Positions 17,108 through 24,218 of a DNA stretch of 64,000 nucleotides are shown here, piece after piece; the first letter of the stretch is position 1, and each line of letters opens with the position of its first letter. Source of the stretch: Bacteroidales bacterium (GTDB lineage Bacteria > Bacteroidota > Bacteroidia > Bacteroidales > F082); contig JANJUV010000002.1 of the NCBI GenBank assembly GCA_024710405.1, positions 248,001-312,000 of the forward strand, written 5' to 3'. Below the pieces are notes generated by a model. That model saw nothing but the letters and a program-made list of their open reading frames with translations. It was not told the DNA's origin and made no database searches. The position numbers and the translations under genes were made by a program.

Positions 17108-17542
17108 ATGATAGCTAAAACCGAATGCACAAGATGTCATCAGGATGGATGCACCAAAGCAGGTAAAGCCCATGGAAAACAGCGTTACCGTTGCAAAAGT
17201 TGCGGATATCATTTTACTCTTCACCCTCCCAGGGTGGAGTCAGGTTTAAAGCGTCTGGCAATTCATCTATATCTGGAAGGGCTTAGCTACAAGCGAATCA
17301 GCATGATAACCGAAGCCAGCGATGTTGCGGTTGCTTCATGGATTAAACCGATAAAGCCACATTTGGATGGTTACAGGAAACGCATTAAGAGATTAAAATC
17401 TCTGCATAAAATAGAGCATTTCATGATCACCCGGAATCTATTCAGTGAATTCGGATGGCTGATCATTGGTTTTGACCAGAACAATGGGATTAATCTGATC
17501 GGCAGCCAGCAGACAGGGAACTGTTTCATAGAACAACAATAA
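17108..17542 (+). CDS. IS1 InsA-like zinc-ribbon/HTH protein without transposase catalytic domain
   Basis: 144 residues. Residues 7-37 form a zinc ribbon with two Cys pairs (CTRCHQDGC ... KQRYRCKSCGYHF), the pattern found at the N-terminus of IS1-family InsA and IS1595-like transposases. Next comes a helix-turn-helix-like segment (RLAIHLYLEGLSYKRISMITEASDVAVASWIK) and a basic linker. The last 40 residues (FSEFGWLIIGFDQNNGINLIGSQQTGN) do not look like the DDE domain, and no terminal inverted repeats or second transposase frame were seen. It is therefore either a remnant or, more likely, a domesticated DNA-binding regulator. It precedes the binding-lipoprotein and TonB-receptor genes by 70 bases on the same strand, so it could regulate them. 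Confidence 0.7.
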   Translation: MIAKTECTRCHQDGCTKAGKAHGKQRYRCKSCGYHFTLHPPRVESGLKRLAIHLYLEGLSYKRISMITEASDVAVASWIKPIKPHLDGYRKRIKRLKSLHKIEHFMITRNLFSEFGWLIIGFDQNNGINLIGSQQTGNCFIEQQ

Positions 17543-17612
17543 CGATACTTACTTTGCTGTATTATTCAAAGCATTGGGTTACCATTGCACCCGAATTGTA
17601 AAATCTGGTAAC

Positions 17613-18737
17613 ATGAGATGGAAGCAAACTATTGTTATTTTATTGTTACTGTGCTCATTGGGAGTTGTCTCTTGCCAAAACCAAACGAAAAACGCAAACA
17701 AGACAGACTTCTCCATTGGACTGAACATGACTTTGTCGGGCAACGCGGCTTACTTCGGAAGTGAAGTTTTTAAAGGCATAGAAATGGCTGTGAAAGATGC
17801 TGAAATAAAACACCAGCGCCGTTTCACCCTGATTGTTGAAGACAACCGTTTCATGCCTCAGGAGTCAGTTGGTATTGTTAAGAAATTTCAGCATATAAAT
17901 AAGCCAGACCTTATCATTTCAGGATATACCAATATGCTTCAACCGATTATTCCTATTGTTGAATCAGGTAACATACCCATGATAGCTACTTTAGCCAGTT
18001 CAGTCGATCTGGCAAAAGGAAAAACAATGATCGTACGCGATTTTGCCATGGAAAACCAGCTGATGCCTTTGCTGGCTGAATATATGTTTTATAATAAAGG
18101 ATTCAGAAATGGTAGTTTCGTGGTGGTCAATGACGACTTCGGTCATGATTCACGGGATTATTTCAAAGAAACTTTTGAGCAACTAGGTGGAACCTTTGAA
18201 GGCGGGGTTGTGTTCAATGAAAATGATCTTGATCTTAGGAGCTTGATAAGCAAGACATTAAGTTCGAATCCGGAATTTCTGCTGATAGTTGGGCGGGGAG
18301 CAGGTATGAACAGCGCGGTGAGGCAGGCCCGAGAACTTGCACCTGAAGCGGTCATTTGCGGATCGAACAGTTTTGATAATGAAAAAGCTTTTGAATCTTT
18401 GGGTGACATGTCTGATGGCATTGTATTTGTCAACTTTTTCTTCGACAAACAAAATATCCATTATTATGAAGTTTCGGAGCGATTTATGCTTCGTTACAAT
18501 CAGCGGATGAACTGGCTGAATATCGTTGGCTATTCATTGGGAGAATACAGCACTGAGGCACTGATCGCTTCCGGCGGCACAGCCGATAAACTAATGGATT
18601 ATATCAGAAACACTGAAATGAATACCATACGCGGAACACTTCGGGTAAATGAGTTCAATGACGTCATTTCGCCAATCAGCATTTTTGAACGCAGAAACAA
18701 TCAATCAATTCAAGTTCATACAATCAAAAACCAATAA
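17613..18737 (+). CDS. LivK-type periplasmic ligand-binding lipoprotein (Peripla_BP_6)
   Basis: A type I periplasmic binding protein related to branched-chain amino-acid and receptor-ligand-binding proteins. With the start at 17613, a lipoprotein signal ends in VVSC with Cys21. Then SIGLNMTLSGNAAYFGSEVFKGIEMAVKDA is the first lobe, LIISGYTNMLQPIIPIVESGNIPMIAT the ligand pocket strand, FVVVNDDFGHDSRDYFKETFEQLGG the second lobe, and GRGAGMNSAVRQAREL the hinge-proximal helix. No ABC permease or ATPase is nearby; instead a TonB-dependent receptor follows after nine bases. It may capture a ligand at the outer-membrane inner or outer leaflet for that receptor, or act as a sensor. Confidence 0.88.
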   Translation: MRWKQTIVILLLLCSLGVVSCQNQTKNANKTDFSIGLNMTLSGNAAYFGSEVFKGIEMAVKDAEIKHQRRFTLIVEDNRFMPQESVGIVKKFQHINKPDLIISGYTNMLQPIIPIVESGNIPMIATLASSVDLAKGKTMIVRDFAMENQLMPLLAEYMFYNKGFRNGSFVVVNDDFGHDSRDYFKETFEQLGGTFEGGVVFNENDLDLRSLISKTLSSNPEFLLIVGRGAGMNSAVRQARELAPEAVICGSNSFDNEKAFESLGDMSDGIVFVNFFFDKQNIHYYEVSERFMLRYNQRMNWLNIVGYSLGEYSTEALIASGGTADKLMDYIRNTEMNTIRGTLRVNEFNDVISPISIFERRNNQSIQVHTIKNQ

Positions 18738-18746
18738 GTTAAGTAC

Positions 18747-21458
18747 ATGAAAACAATGTTACAAAAAAGCAGATTCATCCTGATTTTCTCACTGATTGCG
18801 TTTCTGGCATGGCCGGTAGCAGCGCAGCAAGGCAGCCTGATCAAAGGCATAGTCAAGGATAAGCAAAGCGGTGAAGCCCTTGTGGGCACCAACATCAGAG
18901 TTAAAGGAACAACCACAGGTACGGTAACGGGAACGGATGGCACATTCGAGCTCGAATACCGAGGGGCCGCATCACCTGTACTGGTATTTTCCTATATCGG
19001 ATATGCCAGCCGCGAGCGGGTCTGGAAAAACGAAGTCATGATGGAAGTTTTGCTGGAACCATCGGCTCTTCCGGGCGAAGAAGTAGTAGTAAGTGCTTCA
19101 CGCTTGTCACAGGACATTCGTCAGGCACCTATCGCCATTCAGAAAGTAGATGCGAAACAGATTGAGACTTCCGCCTCAGGTGATTATTTCAATAGCCTTT
19201 CAAATTTGCGAGACGTTGAAATCATCAGCAACAGTATTGGATTCAGTGCTTTTAACACACGCGGGTTTAACTCAACCTCTCCACTGAGAGTAGTACAATT
19301 CATCGATGGAGTCGATAATCAGCTGCCCACAATCAACATTGCCACCGGAAACATGTTTGGCATCTCTGACATTGACATCGACAATATTGAGATTATATCC
19401 GGCCCGGCCTCAGCTCTCTACGGCGCTAATGCCATGCAAGGGGTCATCAGCTTCACCAGTAAATCTGCATTCGACAAGCAGGGAATCACTGCTGAATTTA
19501 AAGGAGGCAGCCAGGATCTGCTCTCCGCACAGCTTCGCTTTGCTGATGTGTATGGCAAAGACAAACGCTTTGGAATTAAGCTAACATTTTCGCATATGAA
19601 TGCCACCGACTGGATTGCCAATGATCCGGTAGCCAACAGGTATGGCAAACAACCCTCACCACCCCAAAACCTGAATCAGCTTATTCAGAATCAGGCTGCC
19701 AATAACAATGTTTTTGAACAATTCATGAACTATTCTGCAAACAATCCCATAGTTCTTCCCGGTGTGAAACAATTTTCGATGCCGGGATACCTCGAAAGCA
19801 CCTTATGGGACGGAAATGTTCATAACACCAAATTTTCGGGAACAGCAAGCTACAAAATCACAGATGCGCTCACTGCCACTTACAATTATCGTTATGCCAC
19901 AGGCACAAGCATCTACATGGGAAACAACAGAGCTCCTCTTGATGGTTTTATGCAACAACTTCATTATATAGGACTTATCGGCAAAAACTACCAGTTCAAG
20001 GCCTACAGGTCAAATGATGACACCAAAGGAACCTATGCCATGAATGCCACCGGAACTTTGCTGGGATTTGCCAGCCTGCCCGCTGTCACTGGTATCTGGG
20101 CAGAAACATACGTGAATAAGATGGCAAGTCTGTCCAACAATTTCACTGAAGCTGCCACACAGGGCATGATCGATCCGGCTATGCAGACAGCACTGGAAGA
20201 AAGCAACAACGGATGGTTAAAACCCGGAACGCCCGAATTTGAAGCGGCAATGGATAAAATAACCAATCAGTCGCCACCGACAGGCTCAAATTTCTCCAGC
20301 AAAACGCTGCTGTATCACACCGAATTCGGATATAACAGGACCTGGAATAATTTTGACTTCAATTTTGGTGCTTCTTACAGGTATATGACACCTGACTCAA
20401 AAGGAACCGTATTTGCCGACACGCTGCAACAAGATGGTTCATACCGCAAAATCTCCATGAATGAATTTGCCGGTTACCTGCAGGCTATTGCCAATATCTC
20501 TGCAAAATTCAAACTGCTCGCATCTGTGCGTTATGACAAGCATGAATTTTATGACGGACAGTTTTCACCGCGTATAGGCGCCACCTATCAATTGGGCAAA
20601 AACAATTTCAGGGCATCAGCCCAGTCGGCCTTCAGAAGCCCTGCCCTCAGCGATATGTTCCAGTATCTCAACAAAGGACAGGAAATAACACTTGGAAATG
20701 TTGATGGTCTGAATAACATTTACACCTTGAGTTCTGTTAATGCTTTTCTGGCAGGCGGATCGCAGGATGCCACGCTACTGCAATCTGTTACGGTTGACGC
20801 TGTAAAACCCGAGCAATTACAGAGCATCGAAATTGGGTACAGTGGCACATGGTTTGGAAAGCTATATCCTGACTTCAGTGTATATTACAATAAATATAAA
20901 GATTTTATTGTATATCAATCTGTTGTAAGGCCAAAAACCGGAGTGGCAGGAGAAGAGTCAGGCGCAGCAGCAATTGCAGCAAGAAATTCGCAGCGTTATG
21001 CCGTTTCCACCAACAGCACAACTGATGTGAGCAGTATGGGATTCAGTGCCGGACTCAGCTATTACCTCAATCCTTATATCAAAAGCTATATTAACTACAC
21101 TTTCGCAAGCATCGATTCAAGCGGAATTGCGAAAGACCAGATTCCGGGATTTAACACACCCAAGCACAAAGTCAACATCGGACTAAATGGCGAAAATGTG
21201 GTTGGAAACCTTGGGTTTACTGTAAACTTCAGATGGGTTGACAGGTATTACTGGGAAAGTGTCTTTGTCAGCGGACCCGTTCCTGCTTACAACACACTTG
21301 ATTTACAGATTAACTATTCCTTACCGAAGTATCACACAACGTTCAGGATTGGCGGATCAAATGTTTTAGGCAGCGAGTACATTCAGGCCTATGGAATGCC
21401 TTATATCGGGGCTTTTTACTATGCAGGAATCACTTTTGACCTCGGATTCAAGAGATAA
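18747..21458 (+). CDS. TonB-dependent receptor with carboxypeptidase-like regulatory domain
   Basis: A 903-residue outer-membrane transporter. A signal peptide ends VAAQ; residues 30-105 are a CarboxypepD_reg-like beta-sandwich (IKGIVKDKQSGEALVGTNIRVKGTTTGTVTGTDG); residues about 110-230 are the plug (EEVVVSASRLSQDIRQAPIAIQ ... VQFIDGV ... IDNIEIISGPASALYGANAMQGVI); the rest is a 22-strand barrel ending with a C-terminal aromatic strand (YYAGITFDLGFKR). Transport uses the TonB-ExbBD energy link. It is not a full SusC (no SusD follows) and its substrate is unknown. Its nine-base distance from the LivK-like lipoprotein gene implies a common mRNA and function. Confidence 0.93.
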   Translation: MKTMLQKSRFILIFSLIAFLAWPVAAQQGSLIKGIVKDKQSGEALVGTNIRVKGTTTGTVTGTDGTFELEYRGAASPVLVFSYIGYASRERVWKNEVMMEVLLEPSALPGEEVVVSASRLSQDIRQAPIAIQKVDAKQIETSASGDYFNSLSNLRDVEIISNSIGFSAFNTRGFNSTSPLRVVQFIDGVDNQLPTINIATGNMFGISDIDIDNIEIISGPASALYGANAMQGVISFTSKSAFDKQGITAEFKGGSQDLLSAQLRFADVYGKDKRFGIKLTFSHMNATDWIANDPVANRYGKQPSPPQNLNQLIQNQAANNNVFEQFMNYSANNPIVLPGVKQFSMPGYLESTLWDGNVHNTKFSGTASYKITDALTATYNYRYATGTSIYMGNNRAPLDGFMQQLHYIGLIGKNYQFKAYRSNDDTKGTYAMNATGTLLGFASLPAVTGIWAETYVNKMASLSNNFTEAATQGMIDPAMQTALEESNNGWLKPGTPEFEAAMDKITNQSPPTGSNFSSKTLLYHTEFGYNRTWNNFDFNFGASYRYMTPDSKGTVFADTLQQDGSYRKISMNEFAGYLQAIANISAKFKLLASVRYDKHEFYDGQFSPRIGATYQLGKNNFRASAQSAFRSPALSDMFQYLNKGQEITLGNVDGLNNIYTLSSVNAFLAGGSQDATLLQSVTVDAVKPEQLQSIEIGYSGTWFGKLYPDFSVYYNKYKDFIVYQSVVRPKTGVAGEESGAAAIAARNSQRYAVSTNSTTDVSSMGFSAGLSYYLNPYIKSYINYTFASIDSSGIAKDQIPGFNTPKHKVNIGLNGENVVGNLGFTVNFRWVDRYYWESVFVSGPVPAYNTLDLQINYSLPKYHTTFRIGGSNVLGSEYIQAYGMPYIGAFYYAGITFDLGFKR

Positions 21459-21469
21459 CAGCGAAAGGA

Positions 21470-22408
21470 TTACTCATCGTCAGGCATCTGATCAGCATCT
21501 GAAACCTGACGGATAAACTTTTCCACAAAACCCCAGTTAATCAGCTGGGGTTCTTTTTTCCAGCATCCGGACAGTAGCGTCAGGTACTGGGTCAATAAAT
21601 GCATGATCTTCTCCTCATGTGACATAGTTTCATCACCCTGATCGAGCGGAGGATATAAATCCACGCTAACGTTTCCTCTGGTGTTGATGCGGGCAATCAT
21701 AGGAACAACTGCTGCACCTGTACTAAGCGCGAGTTCGGCAAAACTTGGCCTGAATCCCCTTACTTTACCCAAAAAATTCATGCTGATACTCGACTTTCCG
21801 TGATATCCATCGCCCAGCAGGTGCACGATACCCCCTGCCTGAAGGGTCTGACGCGCCTTGAACAACATCCTGATCAGCTCCTCGTTTGACTGGTCTTTGA
21901 ACTGCAACAAAACAGGTTCAAACGATTTCTTTATTCCTTTTACTTTGATCGAATTGGCCCCTTTCTCACGTACAACTGTTGCAAACAAAGGATAATTCAA
22001 TCGGGAAAATAAGGTAAGTGCGATTTCGGCAAAGCCAAAATGACTGTTGACCAACACTACTCCTTTTCCGTTGCTTAATGCATTGTCAAGATGTTGTTTT
22101 CCGATCACCTCTACCCTTCTGAAAAAATCCTTGTCGGATAAATAAGATAGTTTTGCGGCCCGCCAGCCTTTCTGAAAATTGACGACAAATGCATCCGGAA
22201 AAACATCTTCAATATGACTCAAACCTGTCTGTCTGGCAAATTCCCTGAGAATGAGTTCGCGTTTGTTGAAATACTCCCTCCGGGCAAAATCAGTATGGCA
22301 AAACCAACGGATCAGCGCGTTTCCGGTGCTGTAAGGAATCCATCGGCTGCCTTTTTCCGATTCAAAAAATGCAGCAGCTTTATTTATACGATTTGTAGTT
22401 AATATCAT
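21470..22408 (-). CDS. LpxL/HtrB-family (LABLAT) acyltransferase, AlmG-like candidate
   Basis: Lysophospholipid/Kdo-lipid A acyltransferase family. The catalytic H-x4-E is at His123-Glu128 (NSHFGFAE), followed by the family's substrate-pocket motifs (LLGDGYHGKSSISMNFLGKVRGFRPSFAELALSTGAAVVPM). Unlike classic LpxL it has no clear N-terminal transmembrane helix. ATG at 22408 lies one base after the stop of the preceding gene; an in-frame ATG at 22474 would overlap that gene. It is the last gene of a seven-gene operon and directly follows an adenylation-carrier protein, as AlmG follows AlmE/AlmF in Vibrio, where the LpxL-like enzyme transfers a carrier-bound glycine to lipid A. A normal lipid acyltransferase role is the alternative. 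Confidence 0.85.
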   Translation of the reverse strand: MILTTNRINKAAAFFESEKGSRWIPYSTGNALIRWFCHTDFARREYFNKRELILREFARQTGLSHIEDVFPDAFVVNFQKGWRAAKLSYLSDKDFFRRVEVIGKQHLDNALSNGKGVVLVNSHFGFAEIALTLFSRLNYPLFATVVREKGANSIKVKGIKKSFEPVLLQFKDQSNEELIRMLFKARQTLQAGGIVHLLGDGYHGKSSISMNFLGKVRGFRPSFAELALSTGAAVVPMIARINTRGNVSVDLYPPLDQGDETMSHEEKIMHLLTQYLTLLSGCWKKEPQLINWGFVEKFIRQVSDADQMPDDE

Positions 22409-22409
22409 A

Positions 22410-24206
22410 TCAATGGTTTCTGTCGAGCCATTCTGCAATACTTCTGATGGTAGGTGCAGCCAAAATGGCATCAATGCTTAATTTTTTACCAAATGCCTTT
22501 TCAATCTCATCCAGGGTAACGAAGAGTTTCAGTGAGTCCTTAGCCAATTGAATGATGTTGTGGTTTCTGCCCACCGGGCTTATATTAAGCATACGACCTA
22601 CGATCTCGGCCAACTTTATTTCGGTAGGTGTTGTAACAGTTTCAACATCCATTGTTTTTGCAAGTTGATGCCAATCGGGGTCGGGTATTTGCTTAAAATC
22701 AACCTTACCTGTGTGTGCCTTGGGAAGTTCGTCCAACAAAACAACAAAACCCGGGACCATATAATCGGGAAGCATACGCAGAACTGCCAGTTTTATTCGT
22801 GACTCGTCAAATGCGTGACCAGTTCTGATGACCACATAGGCCACAAGGTGCTTTCCTCCTTGTGGGTCTTCCTTGAGCAGCACTGCTGTTTCGAGCATTT
22901 CCGGCAGACCAAGTAGAACGCTCTCAATTTCGCGCACATCTATCCTGTATCCACGTAACTTCACCATATGGTCTTTGCGTCCGGAAATAACCAGACAGCC
23001 GTCCGGCAGCCTTATTCCCAAATCGCCACTTCTGAAATACCTGCCGGCTATTCCGTTGTGATCGGAAAAAAAATGCTCGTTTGTAAGGCGCTCGTCATTC
23101 CAATATCCTCCAGCCAGATAATCCGACTCTATCCAAATCTCACCTGATGAATTGAATCCGACAGGATTTCCGTTTTCATCCATTACATGTGTCCGCATCC
23201 CTTCAACATCCAAACCAACAGACAAATGATTGCTTGCCAGCAACATGTGTTTTTCTATTACCAAAGCAGATGTAAGATAGGCTTCTGTTGAAGCCAGAAT
23301 GTGCATGATTCTGGCATCCGGACCAAGATGAGGAAAGAATTTCTCGACATCAGCCCGGAACAGGCTTTCTCCACCCGACAGCACGAGCCTGAGCTGCGGA
23401 AAATTGTGTTCCTTATCGAGGGTTGCGCTGAAATTGCGCAGGACAGAAGGAATCATGAGGGCCACGCTTATATGCTGTCGAACCAGCCAGTCGCGAAAAT
23501 GCGACAATTGCTTTTTCTTCAGGTCGAATAGCACCAAAGCTCCTCCATTCATCAGTGCACCCAGCATCGGCATGGCATGGGCCGAAAAACTGATGGAGAC
23601 AAAGTATCCGACGCGATCAAACTCGTTCAGCCCGCAAAAACGTGAATACCGCCAGGCAAAATGGGACATGGCCTTATGGGAATACCAAGTTCCTTTCGGG
23701 TTTCCGGTCGAACCGGAGGTATAGATAATACTGCAGACATCATCACCTGAAATGTTCATGAAATCATCAGAAGTTGGAACCGATTCGGGTTTGTCGGTGT
23801 TGACAATTTGCATGGTTCCGTTGGCAAGGGCTTCCGCCTGCGCCAGATTCCTGTTGTTCGTGATGATCATTGTTGCCTTAGCATCCTCCAGAATATAACT
23901 GATACGGTCTGATGGGTTGGTTATATCAAGAGCCACATAAGCTGCTCCTGACTTCAAGACCCCGAATAAGGCAACAAACTGACTGATACCATGTTCGAGG
24001 AAAAGCGCAATACGGTCACCTTTAACAGCTCCCTTGCTTAAAACTTCCTGTTTCACACGATCAGTTTCAAGGTCAAACTCCTTATATGTCAGCTGCTTTC
24101 CTCCCTGAACAATGGCCGGGCGATCGGGAAATAATTCAACAACCCGGTTCAGCTGTCCTGTTAAAGTATATTCTGGCCATGCATTAAAGTCATCATATGT
24201 TGTCAT
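22410..24206 (-). CDS. Stand-alone adenylation plus carrier-protein didomain (NRPS-like A-T)
   Basis: 598 residues. The A domain (1-515) has A3 YTSGSTGNPKG at 162-172, an unusual A4 FSAH at 207-210, A7/A8 YFRSGDLG and GRKDHMVKLRGYRIDVREIE, and A10 GKVD with Lys501. The carrier domain (525-598) has LAKDSL with Ser558 as phosphopantetheine site. The A4 motif normally reads FDxS; here the Asp that pairs with the substrate's alpha-amino group is Ser208, so the substrate is probably not an ordinary alpha-amino acid. There is no condensation or thioesterase domain. It would load an acid on its own carrier for transfer by the next gene product, an LpxL-like enzyme, one base downstream. Related systems are DltA/DltC and AlmE/AlmF. 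Confidence 0.9.
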   Translation of the reverse strand: MTTYDDFNAWPEYTLTGQLNRVVELFPDRPAIVQGGKQLTYKEFDLETDRVKQEVLSKGAVKGDRIALFLEHGISQFVALFGVLKSGAAYVALDITNPSDRISYILEDAKATMIITNNRNLAQAEALANGTMQIVNTDKPESVPTSDDFMNISGDDVCSIIYTSGSTGNPKGTWYSHKAMSHFAWRYSRFCGLNEFDRVGYFVSISFSAHAMPMLGALMNGGALVLFDLKKKQLSHFRDWLVRQHISVALMIPSVLRNFSATLDKEHNFPQLRLVLSGGESLFRADVEKFFPHLGPDARIMHILASTEAYLTSALVIEKHMLLASNHLSVGLDVEGMRTHVMDENGNPVGFNSSGEIWIESDYLAGGYWNDERLTNEHFFSDHNGIAGRYFRSGDLGIRLPDGCLVISGRKDHMVKLRGYRIDVREIESVLLGLPEMLETAVLLKEDPQGGKHLVAYVVIRTGHAFDESRIKLAVLRMLPDYMVPGFVVLLDELPKAHTGKVDFKQIPDPDWHQLAKTMDVETVTTPTEIKLAEIVGRMLNISPVGRNHNIIQLAKDSLKLFVTLDEIEKAFGKKLSIDAILAAPTIRSIAEWLDRNH

Positions 24207-24218
24207 AATTCCGGGTAT

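Noticed and set aside
17108-17542. An intact IS1-family insertion sequence
   Set aside because: No InsB/DDE frame, no terminal inverted repeats and no target duplication could be seen around the zinc-ribbon gene.
18747-21458. A polysaccharide utilisation locus with SusC/SusD
   Set aside because: The receptor has no SusD partner and no glycoside hydrolase next to it; the adjacent lipoprotein is a Peripla_BP_6 type.
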